A stretch of 64,000 nucleotides of DNA, taken from positions 39,167 to 103,166 of the forward strand of contig NZ_JHZK01000009.1 in assembly GCF_000688515.1 (NCBI RefSeq). Direction: 5' to 3'. Below are positions 1-9,116 of this stretch, piece after piece. The notes below the pieces were generated by a model that made no database searches, was not told the origin of the DNA, and saw nothing but the letters and a program-made list of their open reading frames with translations. Position numbers and translations under genes: made by a program. How positions within the stretch are numbered: position 1 is the stretch's first letter; the number at the start of each line of letters is the position of its first letter. This stretch comes from Afifella pfennigii DSM 17143 (GTDB lineage Bacteria > Pseudomonadota > Alphaproteobacteria > Rhizobiales > Afifellaceae).

Positions 1-1077
1 GCTCGCCGCGTCTCCCTCCACGTGCAGCTGCGCCTCGACCGGCGGGCGCGTGGAGCGGACCCGGGCGAAAACGGCCAGGCCGCTGTCGGATGCGTGCCCC
101 AGATCCTCGCCCAGCCAGTTAAGATCGCGCAGGTAGAAGCGCCGCGTCTCCAGCGCCTCGCGCGGCCCGACGATGACGCGCGATTGCGCCACATCGAGGC
201 GCACCACGAAGAGCGGCTCGCGCGCCGCGATACCCAGACCGCGTCGTTGGCCCACCGTGTAGTGCAGGATGCCCTTGTGCCGGCCGAGCACACGCCCGTC
301 GACATGCACGATGTCGCCCTCCTGGGCGGCATCCGGCTTCAGCTTCTCCACCACGTCGCTGTAACGGCCCTTGGGCACGAAGCAGATATCCTGGCTGTCC
401 GCCTTGGCGGCGACCGGCAGTCCGATCTCCTCGGCGATGGCGCGCACCTGCGCCTTCGTCAGGTCGCCGAGCGGGAAGCGCAGGAAGTCGAGTTGTTCCT
501 GCGTCGTGGCATAGAGGAAGTAGCTCTGGTCTCGCTCCGCATCCGCGGGACGGAACAGGGCCCGCCTTGCCCCGATGTCGCGCGAGCGCACGTAATGCCC
601 CGTCGCCATCGCCGCGGCGCCGAGCTCGCGCGCCGTTCCCAGAAGATCGGCGAACTTCACGGTCTGATTGCAGGCAATGCAGGGTATTGGCGTCTCGCCG
701 GAGATATAGCTCTGCGCGAAGGGCTCGATCACCGCCTCGCGGAAGCGCTTCTCGTAGTCGAGCACGTAATGGGGGATGCCGAGGTCGGACGCCACCTTCT
801 GCGCGTCGCGGATATCCTGACCGGCGCAGCAGGCGCCAGAGCGGTGGGTCGCCGCGCCATGATCGTAGAGCTGCAGCGTCACGCCGATCGTCTCGTAGCC
901 CGCAGCCTTGACGAGGGCGGCGACGACCGAGGAATCGACGCCCCCCGACATGGCGACGAGGACGCGGTTTGCCCCGCGCGGCCCTGGCAGGTCGAGATTT
1001 ACATCCAGCATAAGCTCTGGTTGCAGCGCCAATGGCCTCCTGTCAAGCTGCTGTGCTTTCTCAAAAAATCTATCCAT
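1..1077 (-). CDS. mnmA: tRNA-specific 2-thiouridylase MnmA (partial, C-terminus off window)
   Basis: Cytosolic ATP-dependent enzyme that puts sulfur on U34 of tRNA-Lys, -Glu and -Gln, taking it from a persulfide relay. The minus-strand frame is open from the ATG at 1077 to the window edge (359 codons). Visible: the PP-loop SGGVDSS (residues 44-50), GACCAGQD, the first catalytic cysteine motif PCIACNQ, the second (SQDICF) and the RNA-binding stretch [15 protein letters not shown] second ATG at 1011 would remove 22 residues and gives a start closer to the usual family length; I cannot decide between them. It is divergent from sciP, so the 94 bp between them may hold promoters for both. The family is certain; only the start is open. 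Confidence 0.96.
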   Translation of the reverse strand, partial: MDRFFEKAQQLDRRPLALQPELMLDVNLDLPGPRGANRVLVAMSGGVDSSVVAALVKAAGYETIGVTLQLYDHGAATHRSGACCAGQDIRDAQKVASDLGIPHYVLDYEKRFREAVIEPFAQSYISGETPIPCIACNQTVKFADLLGTARELGAAAMATGHYVRSRDIGARRALFRPADAERDQSYFLYATTQEQLDFLRFPLGDLTKAQVRAIAEEIGLPVAAKADSQDICFVPKGRYSDVVEKLKPDAAQEGDIVHVDGRVLGRHKGILHYTVGQRRGLGIAAREPLFVVRLDVAQSRVIVGPREALETRRFYLRDLNWLGEDLGHASDSGLAVFARVRSTRPPVEAQLHVEGDAAS

Positions 1078-1104
1078 TCGCCTTAAGGTTTTCGCAACAG
1101 ACAC

Positions 1105-1120
1105 TTAGGCGCTTGTTAAG
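1105..1120. promoter_or_regulatory. Candidate CtrA box upstream of sciP
   Basis: The sequence is TTAG, seven bases, then TTAAG. It differs from the CtrA consensus TTAA-N7-TTAAC at two positions. It sits about 50 bp upstream of sciP, whose Caulobacter homologue is a member of the CtrA regulon. The match is by eye; binding is inferred. Confidence 0.4.
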
Positions 1121-1170
1121 CTGCGCCGCCTATAACGGTCGTTGTTGGTGAGTTAGTTCAAGAGTTTGCC

Positions 1171-1446
1171 ATGGCCGAGCATGTTCGACCGCGCGTGAAA
1201 TATGTCATCGGACCCGACGGAAGCCCGCTGACCATCGCCGACCTGCCTCCGCCCAACACGAAACGCTGGGTGATACGTCGCAAGGCCGAAGTGGTAGCGG
1301 CCGTCAGGGGCGGTCTGCTCAGCCTCGACGAAGCCTGCTCGCGCTATACGCTGACCGTCGAGGAATTCCTTTCCTGGCAGATGTCGATCGAGACTCACGG
1401 CCTTGCCGGCCTGCGCACGACGCGCATTCAACAATATCGCCACTGA
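1171..1446 (+). CDS. sciP: SciP-type cell-cycle regulator (DUF1153)
   Basis: Small DNA-binding protein (91 aa) that in Caulobacter restrains CtrA-dependent transcription through contact with CtrA. The sequence is very close to the family pattern: VKYVIGPDGSPLTIADLPPP near the N-terminus, then WVIRRKAEVVAAVRGGLLS leading into a helix-turn-helix-like region, and the usual ending GLRTTRIQQYRH. The ATG at 1171 is the natural start and gives the standard length. It lies about 2.7 kb from ctrA and close to a fliJ-like gene, as in other Hyphomicrobiales. A degenerate CtrA box sits upstream. Confidence 0.93.
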   Translation: MAEHVRPRVKYVIGPDGSPLTIADLPPPNTKRWVIRRKAEVVAAVRGGLLSLDEACSRYTLTVEEFLSWQMSIETHGLAGLRTTRIQQYRH

Positions 1447-1562
1447 GCTTTCCTGCCGAGCCAGCCACGCCAAGGCCGGCAGAACCGCCTCGCGCGGCTT
1501 GACAGGACGCCCCGCTGCCGCTGAGACGCAGCCATGCCCAAGTCAGCCGAGGCGATCGCTCC

Positions 1563-2489
1563 ATGAGCACCGGCACCCACGACTATCATGAAGATCCACG
1601 CAACGCCGATATTCTCATCTCCGTCAACGGTGAATTGAAGAAACGCCAGGAAGCGGTCGTCTCCGTCTTCGATTCCGGCTTCATTCTCGGCGACGGTGTC
1701 TGGGAGGGCCTGCGGCTGAGCGAGGGGCGGGTTGCCTTCCTTCATGCGCATCTTGACCGGCTCTACGAGGGCGCCGCCGCGCTCGACCTCGATATCGGCC
1801 TGACGCGCGAGGAGCTGACCCAGCGCCTTGCCGAATGCCTGAGCGCCAACGGCATGCGCGATGGGGTGCATATCCGGCTGATGGTGACACGCGGCGTGAA
1901 GGCGACGCCCTACCAGGACCCGCGCATGACCATCGGCGGGCCGACCATCGTCATCATCCCCGAATACAAGGCGCCGAAGCCCGAACTCGCCGAGAGCGGC
2001 CTTTCGCTCTTCACCGTGCATGTGCGCCGTACCGGCCCCGCCGAGCAGGACCAGAAGATTAACTCGCACTCCAAGCTCAACTGCATCCTCGCCTGTATCC
2101 AGGCGGCCAAGGCCGGCGCCGACGAGGCGCTGATGCTGGATCCGGACGGCTTCGTCGCCACCTGCAACTCGACGCATTTCTTCATCATCCGCCGCGGCGA
2201 GGTGTGGACATCCACCGGCGATTATTGCCTCGGCGGCGTCACCCGCGGCGAGGTGCTGAAGGCGGCGCGCGAGGCCGGCCTGCCGGTCAGCGAGAAGCGC
2301 TTCTCCCTAACCGACGTCTATGGCGCCGAGGAAGCTTTCGTCACCGGCACCTTCGCCGGCCTGGTGCCGGTGCGCCAGGTGGACGGGCGAAGGATCGGGG
2401 CGGCCCGCCCGGGCTTCTCCCCGCTCCTGCCGCGGCTTTCCGGCCTCTACAAGGCGCGCGCTGAGGCCCTCGCCACGCCGCTGGTGTGA
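1563..2489 (+). CDS. Class IV PLP aminotransferase (BCAT/D-amino-acid transaminase-like)
   Basis: Cytosolic aminotransferase of fold type IV, 308 aa. The N-terminal half has VSVFDSGFILGDGVWEGLR, the class IV pattern around the substrate entrance. K171 in SHSKLNCIL aligns with the Schiff-base lysine of D-amino-acid and branched-chain transaminases, and GGVTRGEVL fits the phosphate-binding loop. Oddity: the usual glutamate that contacts the PLP ring nitrogen (TEGSSSN in relatives) reads ATCNSTH here, so it appears replaced by Thr200. The substrate is therefore not safely ilvE-like. The next gene downstream (81 bp) is a sulfotransferase-like protein, probably co-transcribed. Confidence 0.85.
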   Translation: MSTGTHDYHEDPRNADILISVNGELKKRQEAVVSVFDSGFILGDGVWEGLRLSEGRVAFLHAHLDRLYEGAAALDLDIGLTREELTQRLAECLSANGMRDGVHIRLMVTRGVKATPYQDPRMTIGGPTIVIIPEYKAPKPELAESGLSLFTVHVRRTGPAEQDQKINSHSKLNCILACIQAAKAGADEALMLDPDGFVATCNSTHFFIIRRGEVWTSTGDYCLGGVTRGEVLKAAREAGLPVSEKRFSLTDVYGAEEAFVTGTFAGLVPVRQVDGRRIGAARPGFSPLLPRLSGLYKARAEALATPLV

Positions 2490-2569
2490 AACGGGCCTGC
2501 CCCGCCCTTGCCTTCCAAGGCCCGCCGGTGCACAGGCGAACCGAGCGCAGCCGCAGAGGCATCAGGTCG

Positions 2570-3334
2570 ATGGTTTCTCCGTCCAGTCGCCAAGAGCCCG
2601 GCACGACGATCCGCATCGCCATGTGGTCGGGCCCGCGCAACATATCGACGGCGATGATGCGCGCTTTCGAGAACCGGCCCGATTGCGAGGTTTGGGACGA
2701 GCCCTTCTACGCCGCCTGGCTGCAACTGACGGGCGTGGAGCATCCGATGCGCAAGGAGATCTGCGCCGCCCACGAGACCGATTGGCGGCGCGTCGCTGAG
2801 CGCGCCTCGGGAGCCGCGCCCGCTGGCAGCCCCCTCTTCTATCAGAAGCACATGACCCACCATATGGTGGAGACGATCGGCCGCGACTGGATGAAGTCCT
2901 GTCGCCACGCCTTCCTCATCCGCCATCCCGCGCGCGTCCTGGCCTCCTATGCCAGAAAGCGCGCCGACCCTAGCCTTGCCGATATCGGCTTCATCGAACA
3001 GGCCGAGCTCTACGAGATGGCGAGCGAGCTGACGGGCGCCCGTCCCCCGGTTGTCGATGCCGACGACCTTCTCGCCAACCCGGAAGGGCTCTTGAAGGCG
3101 CTCTGCGCCGCGCTTGGCATTGTCTTCTTGCCGCAAATGCTCGCCTGGCCGGCCGGAAGGCGCGCCAGCGACGGCGTCTGGGGCGAGCATTGGTACGATG
3201 CGGTCTGGCGCTCCACCGGCTTTCAGCCGGCCGCGCCGGCGCCGCGGCTCACCGATCCGCGTCTCAAAAGGGTGGAATCGGAGGCTTTGCCGATCTACGA
3301 GCGGCTATCTGAGAAACGTCTGAAAGTCACCTGA
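2570..3334 (+). CDS. Sulfotransferase-like P-loop protein
   Basis: Protein of 254 aa from the ATG at 2570; the open frame extends upstream to 2486, but that stretch overlaps the stop of the preceding gene and looks non-coding. The N-terminus reads IAMWSGPRNISTAMMRAFEN, the nucleotide-binding loop seen in the sulfotransferase-like family, and FLIRHPARVLASY resembles the 3'-phosphate-binding motif. No signal peptide or membrane segment, so cytosolic. It follows the class IV aminotransferase on the same strand and ends 13 bases before the convergent fliJ-like gene. As I recall, plants have proteins that fuse these two domains, which would support a joint function; the reaction is unknown. Confidence 0.75.
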   Translation: MVSPSSRQEPGTTIRIAMWSGPRNISTAMMRAFENRPDCEVWDEPFYAAWLQLTGVEHPMRKEICAAHETDWRRVAERASGAAPAGSPLFYQKHMTHHMVETIGRDWMKSCRHAFLIRHPARVLASYARKRADPSLADIGFIEQAELYEMASELTGARPPVVDADDLLANPEGLLKALCAALGIVFLPQMLAWPAGRRASDGVWGEHWYDAVWRSTGFQPAAPAPRLTDPRLKRVESEALPIYERLSEKRLKVT

Positions 3335-3347
3335 GGCGTGGATCGGC

Positions 3348-3731
3348 TCAGCTCGCCATACGGCCCGCTCTCGGGCCCATCGGCGCCGCGCCGCCGGCCC
3401 CGCTTGCGCGGTCGTAGCGGCCTTCCTCGCGCTCCAGCTCGGCCTTTGCGGCTTCAAGGGCCGCCTTGGCCGCGTCGCGCTGGCTTTCCAGATCGCGAAC
3501 CGAAACGAGCAGGTTATCGCGGCGCTGCCCGGCCGCTCGCGCGAAGGTGGAATAAGCGAAATGCTTCTCGTCCTCGATCCCGGTGCGGCGCTTCTCGGCG
3601 GCGATCTCGTGCTCCAGATCGGCTGCCATGCGGCTGAATTCCTCGATCATCGCCTCAATTTGGCCAAGACGACGTTTGCAATCTTCCACGGCGAATTTTT
3701 TTTGCCGAATGGCTGCGTCCCGCGACCTCAT
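3348..3731 (-). CDS. fliJ: FliJ-like flagellar export protein
   Basis: Protein of 127 aa, almost entirely alpha-helical coiled coil with alternating charged residues, as expected for FliJ, the soluble stalk/chaperone of the flagellar type III export apparatus. The start at 3731 (MRSRDAAIRQK) matches the usual N-terminus; the frame stays open to 3788, but those 19 extra residues (Pro/Arg/Gly-rich) look like leader sequence. The conserved stretch HFAYSTFARAAGQRRDNL is typical of the alphaproteobacterial version that sits beside ctrA. Assignment rests on this pattern and on context; coiled-coil proteins are easily over-called. Confidence 0.75.
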   Translation of the reverse strand: MRSRDAAIRQKKFAVEDCKRRLGQIEAMIEEFSRMAADLEHEIAAEKRRTGIEDEKHFAYSTFARAAGQRRDNLLVSVRDLESQRDAAKAALEAAKAELEREEGRYDRASGAGGAAPMGPRAGRMAS

Positions 3732-3792
3732 ACTCAATACTCCCCAGCCCCGAGCGCCGCGTGGCGCGGGCACAGCCCGATGCCGCACGGCG

Positions 3793-3808
3793 GTAACCGT
3801 TCGTTTAC
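3793..3808. promoter_or_regulatory. Candidate degenerate CtrA box near fliJ
   Basis: GTAA, seven bases, then TTTAC. Two mismatches to TTAA-N7-TTAAC. It lies 62 bp upstream of the fliJ-like start, so it could serve that promoter. Confidence 0.3.
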
Positions 3809-3836
3809 GACTGCCGTTAATGATAGGCAGCAGGAC

Positions 3837-3852
3837 TTAAGGCAGGGTAAAC
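3837..3852. promoter_or_regulatory. Candidate CtrA box upstream of ctrA
   Basis: TTAA, seven bases, then TAAAC, one mismatch to the consensus. It could mediate ctrA autoregulation or act on fliJ. Binding is inferred. Confidence 0.4.
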
Positions 3853-3952
3853 CAGTGGCGCATCCCCGCCTTTTGCCGACCGGCGCAGCCCAGCGCTCAG
3901 TCGCTGCCGCTACGCCGGGATCATACGATCTACCAAAGCGGGCGACGCAGCG

Positions 3953-3968
3953 GATTCGGAATGGAATC
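3953..3968. promoter_or_regulatory. Paired GANTC (CcrM methylation) sites upstream of ctrA
   Basis: GATTC at 3953-3957 and GAATC at 3964-3968, 11 bp apart, about 160 bp before the ctrA start. GANTC is the CcrM methyltransferase target in alphaproteobacteria, and hemimethylation at such a site controls a ctrA promoter in Caulobacter. Confidence 0.5.
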
Positions 3969-4124
3969 AAGCGGCTATATCATGACATGGGATCATTGGC
4001 CTTGTCGGGCTGGCAAAGACTCTGTTAACCATTCCGACGTAATTATGGTCGCGGTTTCGCCTGCTCGACCAGAGCGTCCCGCGCGGTTCGCCGGACGGCG
4101 CGACAGGGCCTAAGGGGGATTGGC

Positions 4125-4826
<702 letters not shown>

Positions 4827-4850
4827 GGCGCCCCGCAACACCGGAAAAGA

Positions 4851-4886
4851 AACGGCCCCGCAGCCATCGGCAGCGGGGCCGTTTTC
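4851..4886 (+). terminator. Intrinsic terminator of ctrA
   Basis: Perfect 11-bp stem AACGGCCCCGC (4851-4861) with GCGGGGCCGTT (4873-4883), an 11-nt loop, and a short T-rich tail. It lies 25 bp after the ctrA stop and before the convergent chpT stop, so it may serve both. Confidence 0.85.
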
Positions 4887-4931
4887 GTTCTTCCCCCGTC
4901 GAAATTCTTCCCAGCCGAAGGAGTGGAGGAG

Positions 4932-5579
4932 CTAGGCGGCGGGCGCCGCCGACAAGACGATCCGCCCCTCCTCCTCCTCCTCCACATCGAAGACAAGCTC
5001 CGCCTCGCGGGCGAGAAGCACGGCATAAAGCGGCTGCACCGAATGCGCGTCGAGCGGATCCGGCGCCGTTCTGCCGAGAAGCACGTCACGCACATTCTCC
5101 GGCAGCCTTGCCCTGTCGCCTTCGGCCGCCACCTGCATGTCGACGGCCCCGCCCCGCTCGCTCGCTTTCACCGTGAGCACGCCGCCGCGCGCGATCGTAT
5201 TGGCGGCAAGGAGCAGGAGGTTGAGCAGGATCTTCGCCTCCGTCTTCGGCAGGAGCGAGGCCGCGACCTCCCATTTCAGTTCCACCTTCTCGCGCGCCAG
5301 AAGCTCGTTGGCGCAACGCCCGGCCTCGGCCATGTCGATATGCGATCCGGCACCGCCGGAAGCGCCGAAGGCAAGACGCGAGAATTGCAGCTTGACCGAA
5401 GCCTGCCGGGCGCTCTTGCGGATGAGGTCCATGGCGAATTCGCGCATGGAAGGGTCGGATTCCTCGTCCAGCACTTCCAATCCGTTGGCGATCGCGCCGA
5501 CGGGGCTGATCACGTCATGGCAGACGCGGCTGGCGATCAGCGCGGCTAGCTCGACGGGGGCAATGTTCTCGCTGGTCAT
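4932..5579 (-). CDS. chpT: Histidine phosphotransferase ChpT
   Basis: Protein of 215 aa that relays phosphate from the hybrid kinase CckA to CtrA and CpdR. The dimerisation/phosphotransfer helix reads IASRVCHDVISPVGAI with H21 as the phospho-accepting histidine; the rest resembles a degenerate HATPase domain without a convincing ATP-binding G box, as is known for ChpT. I chose the ATG at 5579 (MTSENIAP); an upstream ATG at 5618 adds 13 residues with no family support. It is convergent with ctrA and divergent from the DUF1134 gene. The C-terminus carries a run of five glutamates. Confidence 0.92.
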   Translation of the reverse strand: MTSENIAPVELAALIASRVCHDVISPVGAIANGLEVLDEESDPSMREFAMDLIRKSARQASVKLQFSRLAFGASGGAGSHIDMAEAGRCANELLAREKVELKWEVAASLLPKTEAKILLNLLLLAANTIARGGVLTVKASERGGAVDMQVAAEGDRARLPENVRDVLLGRTAPDPLDAHSVQPLYAVLLAREAELVFDVEEEEEGRIVLSAAPAA

Positions 5580-5688
5580 GAAGAGGGCTCCGAAGACGCG
5601 GGCGCCTGGGCGAATCATGGCCAGGCGGCGCCTAACCTAGCCAGCGCCGTGCGGGCCGACCAGCCGCAAGCGGCCAAACGGAGGCCAG

Positions 5689-5704
5689 TTTACGCAACCT
5701 TTAC
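5689..5704. promoter_or_regulatory. Candidate CtrA box between chpT and eipA
   Basis: TTTA, seven bases, then TTTAC: two mismatches to TTAA-N7-TTAAC. It sits 59 bp before the DUF1134 start and 110 bp before chpT in their shared 183-bp promoter region. Confidence 0.35.
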
Positions 5705-5762
5705 CATTCTGGCGTCACCTTCCGGAAGCAAAGGAAGATCGGCCAGCCGTTTAGGAGTGACG

Positions 5763-6368
5763 ATGCGCCTTGCCAGGATTCTTGCCGCCAGCCTCGTGGC
5801 GGTCTCTCTTTCCGCTCTGCCCGCCAGCGGCGCGCCGGCGACCTATGCGCAGCCGGCGCAGCAGCCCGCCACCACCTATTCGGCCGCCGAGATCGTCGGG
5901 GCCGGCCATCAGTTCTTCGGCTCCACCTCCGGCGGGCTGGCCACGATGGTGGAGAAGCTCGTCGCGCAATACGGCCTGCCGAACGGCTACGTCATCGGCC
6001 AGGAAGGCTCCGGCGCCCTGATCGGCGGCCTGCGCTACGGCGAGGGCACCATCTACACCAAGCTGATGCCGCCACGGCACATTTTCTGGCAGGGCCCTTC
6101 CATCGGCTGGGATCTGGGCGGCGATGGCAACCGCACCATGATGCTGGTCTACAATTTGCCCGGAACCGATTCCATCTACCGGCGCTTTGCCGGCGTCAAC
6201 GGCTCGGCCTATCTGGTCGGCGGGCTCGGCATGACGGTGCTGGCCAATGACGGTGGGCCTGGCCGCACCATCTATGTCGTACCGATCCGCACCGGCGTCG
6301 GCGCGCGTCTTGGCATCAATATCGGCTACCTGAAATTCACCCAGCAGCCGACCTGGAATCCTTTCTGA
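5763..6368 (+). CDS. eipA: Periplasmic envelope-integrity protein, EipA/DUF1134 family
   Basis: Secreted protein of 201 aa. The start at 5763 (MRLARILAASLVAVSL) gives a classic Sec signal peptide ending near ALPASGA; the frame runs 38 codons further upstream but would bury the signal sequence. The mature part has the DUF1134 pattern, with IGWDLGGDGNRTMMLVYNLP and RTGVGARLGINIGYLKF. In Brucella the DUF1134 protein EipA is a periplasmic factor for envelope stress resistance and is linked to CtrA regulation. Its position beside chpT and ctrA, with a CtrA-like box upstream, agrees with that. Fold is an SYLF-like beta barrel by family knowledge; ligand unknown. Confidence 0.85.
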   Translation: MRLARILAASLVAVSLSALPASGAPATYAQPAQQPATTYSAAEIVGAGHQFFGSTSGGLATMVEKLVAQYGLPNGYVIGQEGSGALIGGLRYGEGTIYTKLMPPRHIFWQGPSIGWDLGGDGNRTMMLVYNLPGTDSIYRRFAGVNGSAYLVGGLGMTVLANDGGPGRTIYVVPIRTGVGARLGINIGYLKFTQQPTWNPF

Positions 6369-6515
6369 GGCCAAGTCCTCCGCCCTCTGGGCAGCTTTCC
6401 CGTCCGTGACATTTTTACGATACTCGTAAGGGCTCGCATGCCGGCAGCATAAGCTCTGTTGCCGTTGGGGCTCGCCAGCTATATTTTCGCGATCCTGCCG
6501 CGAACGGAGCCGGTG

Positions 6516-7517
6516 ATGATTCAAGCGGCTATGCTGTTCGCCCTCGGCGCGATCGCGAGCGCACTTGTCTGCCTTGCGTTCTTCACGGTCCTCGCCCGCC
6601 GCATTCGGCGCGTGACGGAACAGCGCCTGAAGGCGAGCCTGGCAACGAAGAGGGCCGATTTCGACGCCGAGCGCGACGAGATACGCGCCCGCAATGCCAT
6701 CGAGATCAACCGCCTGGAGCGCGAGACCGGCGCCCTTCGCGATCGCGTGACCGCGCATCGTCTCGACGCCGACCTGAAGACGCAGGAGATCGCCGCCTTC
6801 CGCGCCGATCTCGCCGCGCGCGAGGAAGAGGTCACCGAGCTAGGCGGCCGCATCGAGGAATTGCAAGCAGCTCTGGTGGAAGCCAAGCGCCGCCTCGCCG
6901 AGACCGGCACGGCGCTGCGCGCCGGCCATCACGCTCTGGAAACGGAGATGCAGCGTCGTCTCGCCTTGCAGGACGAGATATCCAAGCTTCGCCAGACTGC
7001 CGAGGACAGGCGCGTGGAGCTCGTCGGCCGACAGGCCGAGATCGAGTATCTGCGCTCGCTTGTAAGTGAGAACGCGGCCGAGGCTGGGGAGGCGCAAGCC
7101 TTGGCCGAAGGCGCGGAGGCGGTGCGCGAGGCCGACGCCAACGCCGACGATACCGCCAGGAAGGCCGCAACAGCCACCCGGAGCAAGCCTCCCGCAACCG
7201 AGGCGCCGCGTCAGGTCACCGGCGACGGCGGGAACGAGCAGCCGGGCATGCGGGAGATCGCTCGCATCGCCGACGACATCCGGCGCATGGCGAACGATAA
7301 GGAACTGGCCGCCTTCGTGGGCGAGGAGGGCCGCCCTGACAAGGACGAGGCCGGCAAAGCCGGCCGCAAATCTGCCCCGCGCACCAACGGCAAGCAGGCG
7401 CAAGCGCGTCAGGCCGAGGGACGGCCAGGCGGGCTGGGCGCGGCGGAGGCTCGCTTCTTCAAGGCACTCAACGAGATTCGCTCGCTGAAGGACGAGACCA
7501 AGACCCCCGCCGAATAG
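6516..7517 (+). CDS. Single-pass membrane coiled-coil protein of unknown function
   Basis: Protein of 333 aa from the ATG at 6516 (MIQAAMLFALG). One transmembrane helix covers roughly residues 3-28, followed by a long charged coiled coil (about 30-200) rich in Glu, Arg, Ala and Leu. A low-complexity Ala/Glu/Thr/Lys-rich linker leads to a short C-terminal helix (GLGAAEARFFKALNEIRSL). Topology looks like an N-terminal anchor with a large cytosolic domain. I do not recognise a family; many alphaproteobacterial genomes have such an ORF near cell-cycle genes. An upstream start at 6459 is possible but not convincing. Confidence 0.7.
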   Translation: MIQAAMLFALGAIASALVCLAFFTVLARRIRRVTEQRLKASLATKRADFDAERDEIRARNAIEINRLERETGALRDRVTAHRLDADLKTQEIAAFRADLAAREEEVTELGGRIEELQAALVEAKRRLAETGTALRAGHHALETEMQRRLALQDEISKLRQTAEDRRVELVGRQAEIEYLRSLVSENAAEAGEAQALAEGAEAVREADANADDTARKAATATRSKPPATEAPRQVTGDGGNEQPGMREIARIADDIRRMANDKELAAFVGEEGRPDKDEAGKAGRKSAPRTNGKQAQARQAEGRPGGLGAAEARFFKALNEIRSLKDETKTPAE

Positions 7518-7669
7518 CGCCCGACGCCATCGGATGACCGTCTCGGTGCTGCTGGACAAGACCGACACGACACTTTCGGCTTGACCTTGCCCAAGCGGGC
7601 ATGCGCCATTTCACCTGTCGCCTCTTGAGGTCGCGGAGCTGCAACCTCGGGCAAGGGGAGGAGCATGCG

Positions 7670-8377
7670 ATGAGCGATACGGCAGGCGGCCGCGACTGGC
7701 AGAGCCATCCGCCCTATCTGTTTGCCGATTACCGCTCCACCGCCCTGCGCGCCCCCACGCGACCTCTCATTCCCATCAAGCACTGCCTCTCGGAGATGAC
7801 GGGGCCCGTCTATGGGCACGAAGCGGTGGCACCGCTCGATGCCGATCTGACGAGGAACGCCCGCCGCAACGGCGAGCCGCTCGGCGAGCGCATCATCGTC
7901 ACCGGCCGCGTTCTCGACGAGGAGGGCCGCCCGGTTCGCGACACGCTGATCGAAGTGTGGCAGGCCAATGCGGCCGGTCGCTACGTGCACCTCACCGACC
8001 GGCACGACGCGCCGCTGGACCCGAATTTCCTCGGCGCCGGTCGCTGCGTCACCGACGAAAAGGGCCGTTACCGTTTCTACACCATCAAGCCCGGCGCCTA
8101 TCCCTGGGCCAATCATGCCAATGCCTGGCGGCCGCTGCACATCCATTTTTCGCTGCTCGGGCCCAGCATCGCCGCGCGGCTCGTGACCCAGATGTATTTT
8201 CCCGGCGACCCGCTTCTGGCCTACGACCCGATCTATCTCGGCGCCCCGGAAGGCGCGCGCGAGCGCCTCGTCTCGCGCTTCGACCTTGCCATGACGGAGC
8301 CGGATTTCGCCCTCGGCTATGTCTTCGACATGGTTCTGCGCGGGCGCGGCGAGACGCCCTTTGAGAGCCGCGTGTGA
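7670..8377 (+). CDS. pcaH: Protocatechuate 3,4-dioxygenase beta subunit
   Basis: Iron-bearing subunit of the intradiol dioxygenase that cleaves protocatechuate to 3-carboxymuconate in the beta-ketoadipate pathway. 235 aa from the ATG at 7670, behind a strong ribosome site (GGGGAGGAG). The four Fe(III) ligands are visible as Y105, Y144, H157 and H159; their spacing (39, 13, 2) equals that of the Pseudomonas enzyme. The stop is 10 bases before pcaG, so the pair is translationally close. No pcaQ, pcaD, pcaC or pcaB lies in the window, so the rest of the pathway is encoded elsewhere or upstream regulation differs. Confidence 0.95.
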   Translation: MSDTAGGRDWQSHPPYLFADYRSTALRAPTRPLIPIKHCLSEMTGPVYGHEAVAPLDADLTRNARRNGEPLGERIIVTGRVLDEEGRPVRDTLIEVWQANAAGRYVHLTDRHDAPLDPNFLGAGRCVTDEKGRYRFYTIKPGAYPWANHANAWRPLHIHFSLLGPSIAARLVTQMYFPGDPLLAYDPIYLGAPEGARERLVSRFDLAMTEPDFALGYVFDMVLRGRGETPFESRV

Positions 8378-8387
8378 GGAGCGCAGG

Positions 8388-8981
8388 ATGCGCGACCTCC
8401 TCAAGCAGACGCCCTCGCAGACGGTCGGCCCCTATTTCGCCTATGGCCTGACGGCCCGGCAATATGGCTATCCCAACAGCCAGATCGCCGACGGCACGCT
8501 CGCCGACGAAACGGTCTCCGGCACACGTATCCGCATCCTCGGCTGCGTCTTTGACGGCGAGGATGCGCCGATCCCCGACGCCATGGTCGAAATCTGGCAG
8601 GCCGACAGCGAAGGCCGCTACGCCCATCCCGCCGACGGGCGCGGCTCCAATACCGGCTTCCGCGGCTTCGGCCGCCAGGGCACGGGCACCGATAGCCGGA
8701 ACCGCTTCCTTTTCGATACCGTCAAGCCCGGCCCCGTGGGCGGCGAGGCGGCGCCGCACATCAATGTCATCCTCTTCATGCGCGGGCTTTTGAGCCATGC
8801 CTATACGCGCATCTATTTCGCCGACGAGAGCGCGCGCAACGCGGCCGATCCCGTGCTTGCGAGCGTGCCGGCGGAGCGCCGCGCCACCCTTCTTGCCCAG
8901 CCGGACCCCTCGATGCCTGGCCTTTATCGCTGGGACATTCGCATGCAGGGCGAGCGGGAAACCGTCTTTTTCGATCTGTAA
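8388..8981 (+). CDS. pcaG: Protocatechuate 3,4-dioxygenase alpha subunit
   Basis: Catalytically silent partner of PcaH; the two form the alpha-beta protomer and share the active-site cleft. 197 aa from the ATG at 8388, with GAGCGCAGG as ribosome site. Family landmarks are QTVGPYFAYGL at the N-terminus, the dioxygenase core MVEIWQADSEGRYAHP, and HINVILFMRGLLSHAYTR where PcaH carries its iron histidines. The length is typical for alpha subunits. Confidence 0.94.
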   Translation: MRDLLKQTPSQTVGPYFAYGLTARQYGYPNSQIADGTLADETVSGTRIRILGCVFDGEDAPIPDAMVEIWQADSEGRYAHPADGRGSNTGFRGFGRQGTGTDSRNRFLFDTVKPGPVGGEAAPHINVILFMRGLLSHAYTRIYFADESARNAADPVLASVPAERRATLLAQPDPSMPGLYRWDIRMQGERETVFFDL

Positions 8982-9116
8982 TGTAGAGGTGCGGGCAGCC
9001 AGCCATCGGCTCGCTGTGCGCCGGCGGAGCCCTTGCCGGCAAACCGTTTACCTGTGTCGAAGAGCCCTCCCCTTGCGTGTTGCGTCAGGCCCCGGCGGGC
9101 AATAGGAAGGACGAAA

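Larger units (their letters stand above)
3732..4124. promoter_or_regulatory. fliJ-ctrA divergent intergenic region (393 bp)
   Basis: No convincing gene. This stretch separates the minus-strand fliJ-like gene from plus-strand ctrA and is less GC-rich than its surroundings. It holds two degenerate CtrA boxes (3793-3808 and 3837-3852), two GANTC sites (3953-3957, 3964-3968) and several TTAA half-sites, including one at 4025. The density of cell-cycle motifs fits an autoregulated, methylation-sensitive ctrA promoter, as known in Caulobacter. No -35/-10 pair is assigned. Confidence 0.6.

Noticed and set aside
22..1086. Long plus-strand open frame over mnmA
   Set aside because: Arg/His/Ala-rich translation with no family pattern, exactly antisense to the clear MnmA motifs; a GC-bias shadow.
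5751..6758. Minus-strand frame of 335 codons over eipA and its downstream gene
   Set aside because: Antisense to the DUF1134 gene with its signal peptide; composition typical of a shadow frame.
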